DNA from: Actinoplanes teichomyceticus ATCC 31121
GTDB taxonomy: Bacteria; Actinomycetota; Actinomycetes; Mycobacteriales; Micromonosporaceae
Direction of reading: 5' to 3'
DNA length: 64,000 nucleotides
Assembly: GCF_003711105.1 (NCBI RefSeq)
Contig: NZ_CP023865.1
Location: 7,671,001-7,735,000 of the forward strand
Part shown: positions 16,530 to 24,776 of the stretch, in pieces
Layout: the number at the start of each line of letters is the position of its first letter
Numbering within the stretch: the stretch's first letter is position 1
Notes under the pieces: generated by a model
Database searches by the model: none
The model's input: only the letters and a program-made list of their open reading frames with translations
What the model was told of the DNA's origin: nothing
Translations under genes and position numbers: made by a program

Positions 16530-17344
16530 GCGTCGTCTCCCTCGTCGTCCTTGCCCAGCCGGGCCTCGACCGCCTGCGGCTCGTACATCTCCTCGACCAC
16601 CCGCAGGTACAGCTCGTTCGGGTTGGGCAGGTGCTTGACCTCGCGCAGCGCCTGGTCCTGGCCGGCCGACTCGAGCACGAACGTGCCGTAGCTGAGCATC
16701 CGGCCGAGCGCGGACTGCTCGTACTTCATGTCGGTGACCCGCAGCAGGGGCATCATCGCCACCTTGCGGGTGACGATGCCGTTGACCACCATGACCCGCT
16801 TGTTGGTCAGGATGAAACGGTCGAAATACCAGTCGAAGACCTTCCAGGCGACCCAGCTGATCACCCCGAGCCAGATCAGCACGGCGACGGTGACCATGCC
16901 GTCGATGTTCTGCCGGGTCAGGAAGCCGGCGAGATAGCCGAGCAGGAGGGTGGCGCCGGCGCCGACGCTGAGCGGCAGGGAGAGGTGGATCCAGTGCCGC
17001 TTCCACTCGCCGCGGTAGCGCTCGGTGGGGAACAGGTAGCGGGCGACCAGTGTGGTGGGCTCGTCCTCCAGCGGGAGGAAACGGCGCGGGCCGCCGGAAC
17101 GGTCGAGCCCTTCCAGCTCCTCCTCGGTGAAGACCGGGGCCTCGTACTGGTCGGGCTCGTCGTACTCGTCGGCACGTCGCGCGCCGTGGGTGAACCGGGG
17201 ATCGTCCGGATAGGTCTGCGCGCGTGTCCGGCCAGGACCGGTGTCCTCGAAGGCGTCGTCCCGATACCTGAAGGCGTCATCGTCGTCGTCCCGAGGGCGC
17301 TGGGCACCCTCGCCTCGCGGGTCGCGCGGGTCACCAGGATCCAT
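16526..17344 (-). CDS. PH-domain (bPH2-type) membrane protein
   Basis: A 272-residue protein: an acidic disordered N-terminus of about 85 residues, two membrane helices (about 117-140 and 150-168), then a bacterial PH domain with FDRFILTNKRVMVVNGIV-like start (compressed) and LLRVTDMKYEQSALGRML. The family has no fixed function; a role in membrane or envelope organisation is inferred. It ends overlapping the PHP gene and is preceded 9 bases away by a small membrane-protein gene, so the three are probably co-transcribed. Confidence 0.82.
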   Translation of the reverse strand: MDPGDPRDPRGEGAQRPRDDDDDAFRYRDDAFEDTGPGRTRAQTYPDDPRFTHGARRADEYDEPDQYEAPVFTEEELEGLDRSGGPRRFLPLEDEPTTLVARYLFPTERYRGEWKRHWIHLSLPLSVGAGATLLLGYLAGFLTRQNIDGMVTVAVLIWLGVISWVAWKVFDWYFDRFILTNKRVMVVNGIVTRKVAMMPLLRVTDMKYEQSALGRMLSYGTFVLESAGQDQALREVKHLPNPNELYLRVVEEMYEPQAVEARLGKDDEGDDA

Positions 17345-17353
17345 GTACAGATG

Positions 17354-17512
17354 TTATGCGACGAGGTCGGTGAAGAACGTGCCGAAGCCTCGTGCGATGT
17401 CCGCGATCGTGCCTCCGAGTGACTCGAAGACGGCGGCGGCCGATCTCGGGTTGAAGGCGATGAAGAAGATCAAGAACGCAATACCAAGCCAGGTGAGGAC
17501 CTTCTTGATCAT
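17354..17512 (-). CDS. 52-residue membrane protein
   Basis: A small protein starting MIKKVLTWLGIAFLIFFIAF, with one membrane helix (residues 6-20) and an amphipathic C-terminal half ending FGTFFTDLVA. The ATG follows AGAGGAGAAGG, a strong ribosome site, and codon bias is coding-like. It ends 9 bases before the PH-domain gene, suggesting one operon. Function is unknown. Confidence 0.75.
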   Translation of the reverse strand: MIKKVLTWLGIAFLIFFIAFNPRSAAAVFESLGGTIADIARGFGTFFTDLVA

Positions 17513-17644
17513 GGCGGGCCTTCTCCTCTGAGGCGGGTGACATACAGCGCCGCGGCAGTACTGACGGTATCAGCTTCGTTGCTTCGTGTGAACAAAGTGC
17601 CCGGAAAGCCGATTGGCGTAGTCGCAGGTCACCCTCGGCGAGGG

Positions 17645-18307
17645 TCACACGCGACCGTGAAGGTACGGCGAGGGCGCTCCGAACACCAGCTCGGGCGGCA
17701 CCCCTTCGGAGAAGTCGTGCAGGACGACGTGCTCCGCGAGGAGATAGCCCGCGCTTGCGGGCCACGCTACCGCATAGAGCCAGATTCCTTTGGCCTCACT
17801 CACGTACGCACTTCGATCTTCGGGTGACTTGACACACCACAGGGGAGTAGGGTGTCCGCCCACTTTGATCTTCGCGTCCGGGCCGCTCCGCGCGCCGCCG
17901 TCGGACAGCGCCTCGGAGAGCAGGTAACCGGGGTCGATGCCGGGAATGCCGGCGAACCGGGTGCCCAGGCCGACGCCCGGTTGCTCGGCGATGAACACCA
18001 GATCGGCCGGCCCGCCGCCGAGCGGCTCCGGCCCGCTGCAGGCGAGCGCGGTGGCCCGCACCCCGGACCGGTCGTCGCCGGCCCACCCCACCCCGGTGAC
18101 CATCCATCCGGCGGGCAACGGCCAGGGCCCCCAGAGCGGCATCGGCTCGGCGCCCGACGCCGACTCCCGCAGCACCGCCCCGACGATCTCCGCGCTGATG
18201 TGCTCGGCGACATGGAACGGCGGAACGTCGCCACAGTTGTCGCAGCGCCAGTTGCTGTGCATCAGGTCCGGCTTGCGAACCTGAGCAGCGCATCGGGGGC
18301 AACTCAC
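17645..18307 (-). CDS. DUF6758-type zinc-ribbon protein
   Basis: A 220-residue protein with an N-terminal zinc ribbon (CPRC and CDNC pairs within the first 35 residues) and a globular domain bearing WGPWPLPAGWMVTGVGWAGD-like and ALACSGPEPLGGGPADL blocks (shortened here) typical of a conserved actinobacterial family now called DUF6758. No signal or membrane segment. GTG 18307 is chosen as it puts the ribbon at the start; other GTGs lie 6 and 12 bases upstream. Function unknown. Confidence 0.75.
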   Translation of the reverse strand: MSCPRCAAQVRKPDLMHSNWRCDNCGDVPPFHVAEHISAEIVGAVLRESASGAEPMPLWGPWPLPAGWMVTGVGWAGDDRSGVRATALACSGPEPLGGGPADLVFIAEQPGVGLGTRFAGIPGIDPGYLLSEALSDGGARSGPDAKIKVGGHPTPLWCVKSPEDRSAYVSEAKGIWLYAVAWPASAGYLLAEHVVLHDFSEGVPPELVFGAPSPYLHGRV

Positions 18308-18379
18308 CGTGACACCCACACCCCATACCGTGCGGCTCCGGGAAGCCGCCGTCAAGCGGATCGGCGGAACAGGGAGAGG

Positions 18380-19012
18380 TCAGGCCGGAGGCGGCCCGGC
18401 ATGCGCACGGATCCAGGCGTGCATGGCGATGCCGCTGGCCACTCCGGCGTTGATGGAGCGGGTGGAGCCGTACTGGGCGATCGAGAAGAGTTGCGCGCAG
18501 GCGGCCCGCGCCGCGTCCGACAGACCGGGGCCCTCCTGGCCGAAGAGCAGCACGCACCGCCGGGGCAGGGTGACCGTCTCCATCGGCCGGGAACCGGGCA
18601 GGTTGTCGATGCCGATCACCGGGATGCCCGCGCCGGCCGCCCACGCCACGAACCCCTCGATGGTCGGGTGGTGCCGGACGTGCTGGTAGCGGTCGGTGAC
18701 CATGGCGCCCCGCCGGTTCCACTTGCGCAGCCCCACGATGTGCACCTCGGCGGCGAGGAACGCGTTGGCGTTGCGGACCACCGTGCCGATGTTCAGGTCG
18801 TGCTGCCAGTTCTCGATGGCGACATGGAAGTCGTGGCGGCGGCGGTCGAGATCGGCGATCACCGCCTCGCGGCTCCAGTACCGGTAGCGGTCCACCACGT
18901 TGCGCCGGTCGCCATGCGCCAGCAGCTCGGGGTCGTAGTGTTCGCCGGCGGGCCGCTCGCCCACCCAGGGACCCACGCCGACCTCGGTGGATTCGTCCTC
19001 GCCCACGGTCAT
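18380..19012 (-). CDS. SpoU/TrmH-family RNA 2'-O-methyltransferase
   Basis: A 210-residue enzyme with the three SPOUT knot motifs: NIGTVVRNANAFLA (motif 1, Asn and Arg), VLLFGQEGPGLS (motif 2) and IAQYGSTRSINAGVASGIAMH (motif 3, split in prose only). It transfers a methyl group from SAM to a ribose in tRNA or rRNA; the exact site cannot be told. TAGCCT lies 8 bases before the ATG and no ribosome site is visible, suggesting a very short leader. Confidence 0.88.
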   Translation of the reverse strand: MTVGEDESTEVGVGPWVGERPAGEHYDPELLAHGDRRNVVDRYRYWSREAVIADLDRRRHDFHVAIENWQHDLNIGTVVRNANAFLAAEVHIVGLRKWNRRGAMVTDRYQHVRHHPTIEGFVAWAAGAGIPVIGIDNLPGSRPMETVTLPRRCVLLFGQEGPGLSDAARAACAQLFSIAQYGSTRSINAGVASGIAMHAWIRAHAGPPPA

Positions 19013-19115
19013 GGGGGGTTAGGCTACCCATCCGGGCGGCGACGCCGTCCACCACGCGGCACGCGCCGCGACCGGCTCCGGCTCGGCCCGCGAGAAATTT
19101 CCGAGGGGAGACGCA

Positions 19116-19196
19116 ATGAACGGCGGGGCCCTCCCCGGCACCCGCCGCCCACGCTCTGTTGGGAAAGAGTTTGCCTCACCGTCCGTATCCATGTGA
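19116..19196 (+). CDS. Candidate 26-residue small protein
   Basis: An ORF starting MNGGALPGTRRPRSVGKEFA follows a strong GAGGGGAG ribosome site in the 501-bp gap between TrmH and thioredoxin. It is not recognised. The high GC content makes chance ORFs common, but the site quality is unusual. It ends 12 bases before a CRP-like site. Confidence 0.3.
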   Translation: MNGGALPGTRRPRSVGKEFASPSVSM

Positions 19197-19208
19197 AGGA
19201 GTCTCGGA

Positions 19209-19224
19209 TGTGACGCAGCTCACT
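19209..19224. promoter_or_regulatory. CRP-like binding site
   Basis: TGTGACGCAGCTCACT matches TGTGA-N6-TCACA at 9 of 10 fixed positions. It lies about 290 bp upstream of the thioredoxin start, in an AT-richer stretch. Actinobacterial Crp proteins recognise this type of site. The nearby CCTGGG-CTCGCT-CCCAGG hairpin has no assigned role. Confidence 0.4.
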
Positions 19225-19347
19225 TTGAAGTTTATTTACTGTACCGCCGGACGCCTGGGCTCGCTCCCAGGGAGGCGCGGCGGGCAGGGCAAACACCCCA
19301 CATGGCGTGATCACGGATAGATCACTCGGGCTAGCGGTGTCGGCAAA

Positions 19348-19378
19348 CTGACATGGTTCGCCTACTATCAGTTACTAT
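19348..19378 (+). promoter_or_regulatory. Possible promoter of the thioredoxin gene
   Basis: CTGACA (19348-19353) and TACTAT (19373-19378) are separated by 19 bp, somewhat long, in the AT-richer end of the gap before 19514. Confidence 0.35.
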
Positions 19379-19513
19379 GGTGGCTCCAAGGTCGCCGGAT
19401 CCCGTCCCGTCCGAAGGTGCCGCAGGACACGTGTCGCGGCCCCCCGACCGGGAATGGTGAACAGGTACCAGGAGTTTCACCCGACGAAAGCGATTCCCGC
19501 AGACGGAGGCATC

Positions 19514-19930
19514 ATGGCGACGGTTGCGCTGACCACAGCGAACTTCGACGAAGTCACCAGCAAGGACGGCATCGTTCTGGTCGACTTCTGGGCCAGCTGG
19601 TGCGGGCCCTGCGTGCGCTTCGCACCGACCTACGAGCGGTCCTCGGAGAGGCACCCGGAGATCACCTTCGGCAAGGTGGACACCGAGGCCGAGCCGGCAC
19701 TGGCCGCCAAGTTCGACATCCGCTCCATCCCGACGATCATGGCCATCCGCGACGGCATCGTGGTGTTCGCCCAGCCGGGCGCCCTCCCCGAGTCGGCCCT
19801 GGAGAGCCTGATCGAGAAGGTCGAGCAGCTCGACATGGACGAGGTGCGCGAGCAGGTGGCGGCCCACAAGAAGGCGCACGACACCAAGGCCGGGGAGCCC
19901 GCCCGCGCCGGCAGCGGCGCAGCGAGCTGA
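19514..19930 (+). CDS. Thioredoxin
   Basis: A 138-residue thioredoxin-fold protein with the canonical redox site WASWCGPC (Cys30, Cys33) and the cis-proline segment RSIPTI. The C-terminus has an extra 25 residues, charged then Ala/Gly-rich, beyond the usual about 110. It reduces disulphides in the cytoplasm; no signal peptide. ATG 19514 follows GGAGGC. A strong terminator follows, so it is monocistronic. Confidence 0.93.
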   Translation: MATVALTTANFDEVTSKDGIVLVDFWASWCGPCVRFAPTYERSSERHPEITFGKVDTEAEPALAAKFDIRSIPTIMAIRDGIVVFAQPGALPESALESLIEKVEQLDMDEVREQVAAHKKAHDTKAGEPARAGSGAAS

Positions 19931-19941
19931 CCAGCTGAGAC

Positions 19942-19977
19942 AAGGGCCCGCGGACCGATCACGGTCCGCGGGCCCTT
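19942..19977 (+). terminator. Terminator after thioredoxin
   Basis: A perfect 16-bp inverted repeat (19942-19957 and 19962-19977) with a 4-base loop begins 12 bases after the stop codon; the right arm ends in CTT. Confidence 0.8.
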
Positions 19978-20062
19978 CGCTTTCCCCAGGGCCCACCCGG
20001 CACGCGTCCACAGTTCCCCGAAGCGGTGGACACGACTTCGTACATGTGTTCGAATTACGGCC

Positions 20063-22000
20063 ATGCGATGGTCTCATCTGTCGGCCCCCACCGGCGCCGG
20101 CCCGCTCCCGGGCAGCGCGGCGCCGGCGGCCGCGCCCCTGCCGCTGGCGCTGCCCGGTGCGACCGTCCGCACCTTCGACACCCCCGGGTTCGCCGGCATG
20201 ACGTTCTACGAGATCCGCGCCAAGTCGCTGATCAACCGGGTGCCCGGCACCTCCCGCGTGCCCTTCGAGTGGACCGCCAACCCCTATCGCGGCTGCTCGC
20301 ACGCCTGCACGTATTGCCTGTCCGGCGACACCCCGATCCTGCTCGCCGACGGTTCCACCCGGCCGCTCGCCGAGATCCGCCCCGGCGACCCGGTGATGGG
20401 CACGACGGGCGCCGGCCCGCACCGGCGGTACGTGCCGACCACCGTGCTCGACCACTGGTCCACCAGCAAGCCGGCCTTCCGGGTCACCCTCGCCGACGGC
20501 ACCCGGCTGGTCGCCAGCGGCGACCACCGGTTCCTCACCGACCGCGGCTGGCGGCACGTCCGTCCCGCCGGGCCGCACCAGCCGGCCCTCGCGGTCGGCG
20601 ACCTGATGTCCGGGGTGGGCCGGTTCGCCGAGCCACCCAAGGAGTCACCCGACTACCGGGCCGGCTTCCTGTGCGGCCTGCTGCGCGGCGACGCCGCCGG
20701 CCGGGTCGCCCCCCGCGACGGCGACGCCTGGATGCGCGCCGACGGCTACCTGCACGACGTCTGCCTGCCCGACGCGCTGCGCTGGCCCGAGCTGCCGTCC
20801 GGGGATTGGTACCGCGGCTTTCTCGCCGGCGCGTTCGGCGCGGTCGGCCGGGCCGAACGGCTCGCGGTCACCTTCGAGAGCACCGACCGCGGCTACCTGC
20901 GCTGGGTCACCGAGGCGCTCACCCATCTCGGGCTGACCAGCCGCACCCCGGTCCGCTGCCGCGCCGGTCGCTCCGGCCGGGTGGAGACCGGGCGGGACCT
21001 CTGGGCCGCTCTGCGTTTCCGGCACCTCACCGGCGCGCCGGACGCGCCGCTCGACGCGTCCGGAGCCGGGGTGCGCGCCGACCGCCGGCTCGCCGTGACC
21101 GACATCGAGGATCTCGGCCTCACCCTGCCGCTGTTCGACATCTCCACCGGCACCGGCGACTTCATCGCCGACGGCGTGGTCAGCCACAACTGCTTCGCCC
21201 GCGGCACCCACGAGTACCTCGACCTGGACGCCGGCCACGACTTCGACACCCGGATCGTGGTGAAGGTGAACGCCGGCGAGCTGATCCGCCGCGAGCTCGC
21301 CGACCCACGCTGGTCCGGCGCGCCGATCGCGATGGGCACCAACGTCGACGTCTACCAGCGCGCCGAGGGCCGCTACCGTCTGATGCCGCAGATCCTGGCC
21401 GCGCTGCGCGACCACGCCAACCCGTTCTCCATCCTCACCAAGGGCACGCTCATCCTGCGCGACCTGGACCTGCTGCGGCAGGCCGCCGAGGTGACCCAGG
21501 TCAGCCTGGCCTTCTCGGTGGGCTTCCTCGACGAGCGGGTCTGGCGCTCGGCCGAACCCGGCACGCCGAGCCCGCGCCGCCGCCTCGACGCCGTCCGGCG
21601 CCTGACCGATGCCGGCTTCCCGGTCGGCGTCCTGCTGGCCCCGATCCTTCCCGGGCTCACCGACACCGCGGAGTCCCTCGACGAGACGGTCGCCGCCATC
21701 GCCGCGGCCGGCGCCACCGGCGTCACGCCGATCCCGTTGCACCTGCGACCCGGCGCCCGCCGGTGGTATGCGTCCTGGCTCGCCCGGGAACACCCGCACC
21801 TGGTCCCCCGCCACCGCGAACTGTTCGCCCGCGGCGCCTACTCGCCCCGCACGTATCAGGACGAGCTCACCGCCCGGGTCCGGATGGCCGCCCGCCGCCA
21901 CGGCCTGCACCGCCCGAGCGCCGCCCGGTTCCGCACCGCTCCGGCCCCGGAACCGGCCACGCCCGCCACTTCCCGCGCCGACCAGCTGACGCTGCTGTAG
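20063..22000 (+). CDS. Intein-containing Rv2578c-family radical SAM protein
   Basis: A 645-residue precursor. The host parts (1-84 and 377-645) align by eye with mycobacterial Rv2578c: MRW start, NPYRGCSHACTYC, then FARGTHEYLD, LMPQILAAL, SILTKGTL and a C-terminal QLTLL. Cys78, Cys82 and the third cysteine form the CxxxCxxC cluster-binding motif of radical SAM enzymes. A 292-residue intein splits this motif, so the enzyme cannot assemble its cluster before splicing. The substrate of this family is unknown. It is monocistronic between thioredoxin and the CoA-binding gene. Confidence 0.93.
   Translation: MRWSHLSAPTGAGPLPGSAAPAAAPLPLALPGATVRTFDTPGFAGMTFYEIRAKSLINRVPGTSRVPFEWTANPYRGCSHACTYCLSGDTPILLADGSTRPLAEIRPGDPVMGTTGAGPHRRYVPTTVLDHWSTSKPAFRVTLADGTRLVASGDHRFLTDRGWRHVRPAGPHQPALAVGDLMSGVGRFAEPPKESPDYRAGFLCGLLRGDAAGRVAPRDGDAWMRADGYLHDVCLPDALRWPELPSGDWYRGFLAGAFGAVGRAERLAVTFESTDRGYLRWVTEALTHLGLTSRTPVRCRAGRSGRVETGRDLWAALRFRHLTGAPDAPLDASGAGVRADRRLAVTDIEDLGLTLPLFDISTGTGDFIADGVVSHNCFARGTHEYLDLDAGHDFDTRIVVKVNAGELIRRELADPRWSGAPIAMGTNVDVYQRAEGRYRLMPQILAALRDHANPFSILTKGTLILRDLDLLRQAAEVTQVSLAFSVGFLDERVWRSAEPGTPSPRRRLDAVRRLTDAGFPVGVLLAPILPGLTDTAESLDETVAAIAAAGATGVTPIPLHLRPGARRWYASWLAREHPHLVPRHRELFARGAYSPRTYQDELTARVRMAARRHGLHRPSAARFRTAPAPEPATPATSRADQLTLL
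20315..21190 (+). other. Intein (residues 85-376)
   Basis: The intein starts CLSGDTPILLADG (block A), has block B around ASGDHRFLTDRGW (His155) and ends DGDF-type block F FIADGVVSHN, followed by the +1 Cys of CFARG. Splicing joins Tyr84 to Cys377 and restores CSHACTYCFARG. The middle holds remnants of a LAGLIDADG endonuclease: GFLCGLLRGD (201-210) and GFLAGAFGAVG (252-262). In the second motif the usual Asp and Glu are Gly and Val, so the nuclease is probably dead. Confidence 0.92.
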
Positions 22001-22100
22001 ACGGCCACCCGCCGGTCCGGCCCGGCATCGGTCACGCCGTGCCCGGCCACCCGCGAGTCCGCCGCGATGATCGGCCCTGGGCGAGCCGGAGGCTGGTGGA

Positions 22101-22106
22101 TAGAGT
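22101..22106 (+). promoter_or_regulatory. -10 box of leaderless transcript
   Basis: TAGAGT ends exactly 6 bases before the ATG at 22113; no ribosome site is present. Confidence 0.55.
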
Positions 22107-22112
22107 CGGTGG

Positions 22113-22520
22113 ATGCGTAGTGCTCAGCAGATCCTGGCGGATGCGAACGTGATCGCGGTGGTCGGCGCTTCCCGGGATTCGTTCAAGCCGGCGCACACCG
22201 TGCCGCTGCAGATCCTGCGGCACGGGTGGCGGGTCATCCCGGTGAATCCGTTCGTCGACGAGGTGTTCGGGGTGAAGACCGTGCCCACCCTCGCCGACCT
22301 GGACGAGCCCGTCGACCTGGTGAACATCTTCCGGCCGGCTCGGGACGCGGTCGAGGTGGTGCGGCAGGCCGTGGCGATCGGCGCGCCCGCGGTGTGGTTG
22401 CAGACCGGCATCGTCTCGGCTCAGGCGCGGCGGATCGCCGAGGAGGCCGGCATCGAGTATGTCGAGGACCGGTGCCTCGCCGTGGAGCGAGCGCTCGGCA
22501 GCCTCACCAAGCGGGCCTGA
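22113..22520 (+). CDS. CoA-binding Rossmann protein (YccU/DUF4583-like class)
   Basis: A 135-residue protein with the CoA_binding_2 pattern: VIAVVGASRDSFKPAH (nucleotide loop), VIPVNPF, VDLVNIFRP and AVWLQTGIVS, ending with the EDRCLAVE motif common in the family. These proteins resemble the CoA-binding half of succinyl-CoA synthetase and bind CoA; the physiological role is unclear. Likely leaderless. Confidence 0.88.
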   Translation: MRSAQQILADANVIAVVGASRDSFKPAHTVPLQILRHGWRVIPVNPFVDEVFGVKTVPTLADLDEPVDLVNIFRPARDAVEVVRQAVAIGAPAVWLQTGIVSAQARRIAEEAGIEYVEDRCLAVERALGSLTKRA

Positions 22521-22550
22521 TCCGCAGGCGGCCGGCCCGCCCTGGGCGCG

Positions 22551-22680
22551 GGACCGGCCGGGGACGGGCACCGCTCGAAGGAGCCCGCGCCGCGCGGCGG
22601 GACCGGCCGGGGACGGGCACCGCTCGAAAGGAGCCGCCGCCGCTCGAAAGGAGCCCGCGCCGCTCGAAAGGAGCCGCCGC
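22551..22680. repeat. Compound tandem repeat between convergent genes
   Basis: A 29-bp block beginning GGACCGGCCGGGGACGG occurs at 22551 and 22600. CCGCTCGAA followed by (A)GGAGCC recurs at 22571, 22620, 22640 and 22660, the last three with a 20-bp period. The array fills most of the gap between the stops at 22520 and 22708. Confidence 0.8.
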
Positions 22681-22707
22681 CGCGCGGGCCGCCGAGGTCA
22701 CCCCGGT

Positions 22708-23469
22708 TCAGCGGAACTGCGCCTCCCGCACGCTGTTCCCGCCGTCCACCACCAGCATCTGGCCGGTGATGTACGAGGCGGCGGGTGAGCACAGGAACGC
22801 CACCGCCGCCGCGACCTCGTCCGGCGTGCCGGGGCGGCCGATCGGCGTACCCAGGCCCTGTTTGATCTCGGTCACCGTGGAGGCCGCCGTGTAGATCGTC
22901 CCGGGCGCCACGCAGTTCACGTTCACCCCGTCGGCGACCAGCTCCATCGCCAGCGCCCGGGTCAGGCCGACCACTCCCGCCTTGGCCGCCGCGTACGCCG
23001 CCTCGGTGGGCAGCGCGTTCACCGGCCCGGCGGTGGCCGCGAGATTGACGATCCGGCCCCAGCCGCGCTCCGACATCCCGCCGATGAACGCGCGGCTGCA
23101 CAGGAACGCCGTGCTCAGGTTGCGGTCGATCTCGGCCTTCCACTCGTCGAACGAGAGCTGGGCGACCGGCCGGAGCACCTCGGGGCTGGCCCGGCTCGCC
23201 AGGCCCGCGTTGTTGACCAGCACCTCGACGTCACCGAGCTGGTCGGTGATGGCGTCGGCGAGCGCGCCCACCTCCGCCTCGTCGGTGAGATCGGCGACGA
23301 AACCGGTGACGCCCAGCTCCGAGGCGCGCTCGTGGATCCGCCGGGTGGTGGACACGATCGCCACCCGGGCGCCCAGGTCACGCAGGCGCCGGGCGGTGGC
23401 GTACCCGATCCCGTCGGGACTGCCCGCGCCGGTGACCAGCGCGACCTTCCCGTCCAACCGCAAGGTCAC
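22708..23469 (-). CDS. SDR-family oxidoreductase
   Basis: A 253-residue classical short-chain dehydrogenase: cofactor loop [22 protein letters not shown], catalytic Ser region ([10 protein letters not shown]), YAAAKAG (Tyr and Lys) and the C-terminal MLVVDGGNS. The GTG at 23469 is chosen because GGAGG lies 5 bases upstream and family members start here. An ATG at 23643 would add a Pro/Arg/Glu-rich 58-residue extension with weaker AGGA. NAD(P)-dependent; substrate unknown. Confidence 0.88.
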   Translation of the reverse strand: MTLRLDGKVALVTGAGSPDGIGYATARRLRDLGARVAIVSTTRRIHERASELGVTGFVADLTDEAEVGALADAITDQLGDVEVLVNNAGLASRASPEVLRPVAQLSFDEWKAEIDRNLSTAFLCSRAFIGGMSERGWGRIVNLAATAGPVNALPTEAAYAAAKAGVVGLTRALAMELVADGVNVNCVAPGTIYTAASTVTEIKQGLGTPIGRPGTPDEVAAAVAFLCSPAASYITGQMLVVDGGNSVREAQFR

Positions 23470-23777
23470 CGCAGCCTCCGCGCTCACTTCCTCGAACTCC
23501 GCCTCGACCACCTCGGGAGTGATCTCGACCGGGCGGTCCGGTTCGCTGCCGGGCCCGCCGGACCGGGGTGGCCGGCTGTCCGCCGGTCGGGTGGCGTCAC
23601 GCCGCGGAGGGCTGCCGCCGGTGGAACGGACGTCGAAGACCATGCGGCGATCCTGCCCGCTCCCGGAGGCCGGGGCAAACATCCGTCTCACCGTGGTGTC
23701 CCCGGTCGCCCGGCCGCGCAGGCGGCCTCACCTGCGGTCCCGGAGCCGGCGTGCCGATTTTCCGACACGCCGGGAGC

Positions 23778-24422
23778 TCAGTCACCCGGTTCCGGCACGG
23801 CCGGTCCGCCGCCGGCCAGCGGAGTGATCGGACCGTGCTCGATGAAGATCAGCGGGGCCTCCGGCCCGTAGTGCACGGGGAGCTCGCTGCGGGCGCGCTC
23901 CACGTCCCGGGTGCCGATCTCCACCCCGGCGCCGTCGTGACGGCTCCCCACGGTGACGATGTGCACGCCACGCGCGGCCCAGAACGCCAGATCGGTCACC
24001 ACCCGGTCGTGCCAGGCGCCCAGCTCGGCGGCGGCGTGCGCGGCATCCCGGACGTGGATGCAGGTGTTCTCGGCGGCCTGGCGGATGAAGTCGTCGAACT
24101 CCGCCGAGGTGGCCGGCACCCGGTAGACGATCGCTCGTACCCGGAGCTGGTCGACCTCGATGCCGGCGAAACTCTCCGGGAAGCGCATCCGCCCGCCCCG
24201 CTCGATGCGCTCCATCGCCGCACGCAGCGGCGCCGGCGTGACCGGCATCCGGATCCCGCCCATCATGGTGTACTCCGGCGCGCGGCTGAACTGGCAGCCG
24301 GCCGTGCGCCAGCCACCCGGCGGGGCGCCCGCCCGCGGCTGGTCACCGCCCGCGGACCCGCCACACCCGCCGATCATGAGCAGCCCGGCGAGGAGCAGCC
24401 GGCCCAGCCGTACCCGATGCAT
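23778..24422 (-). CDS. Lipoprotein of unknown function
   Basis: A 214-residue protein with a type II signal (MHRVRLGRLLLAGLLMIGGC) whose lipobox cysteine is residue 20, followed by a short Gly/Ser linker. The mature domain has two cysteines (Cys43 and Cys119 region) and no family I recognise. The ATG follows GGGGAG. It is expected on the outer face of the membrane. A 79-bp gap separates it from the SDR upstream region. Confidence 0.75.
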   Translation of the reverse strand: MHRVRLGRLLLAGLLMIGGCGGSAGGDQPRAGAPPGGWRTAGCQFSRAPEYTMMGGIRMPVTPAPLRAAMERIERGGRMRFPESFAGIEVDQLRVRAIVYRVPATSAEFDDFIRQAAENTCIHVRDAAHAAAELGAWHDRVVTDLAFWAARGVHIVTVGSRHDGAGVEIGTRDVERARSELPVHYGPEAPLIFIEHGPITPLAGGGPAVPEPGD

Positions 24423-24776
24423 CGCATCTCCCCTCAATACCGTGCCCGCCACGACCCCGCCACCCGGCGCGGCGGTGCGCCGGGTGCGCCGGCCCGCGAC
24501 CGCGCGACGGCGCCCGCGCGAATGCCGGCCTCGCCGGGCCGGCTCCCTGGTGCAACGAGGCGGGCGGGTCCGCCGGTCACGGTCGGCCAGGAGCGGAAGC
24601 GCAGGACGGCGGTACCACCAAGGACGGTCCAGGTATCCGCGCCGCTCACCCGCCGTTTCCGCAGAATCACCCCCTTCGAGGTACGACCTGCCACCCCCGT
24701 CCGTGGTCACGCGCCCCGCCCGAGACCCCGCCCGGCCCGGACCGCGCACGCGCCCGGCGGCTCCCGCGGGCGGCGC
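24423..24776. other. Gap with no gene seen
   Basis: 354 bp of very GC-rich sequence between the lipoprotein start and the EamA transporter stop. Both strands were read; no ORF has a ribosome site plus coding bias and no clear hairpin or repeat was found. Confidence 0.5.
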
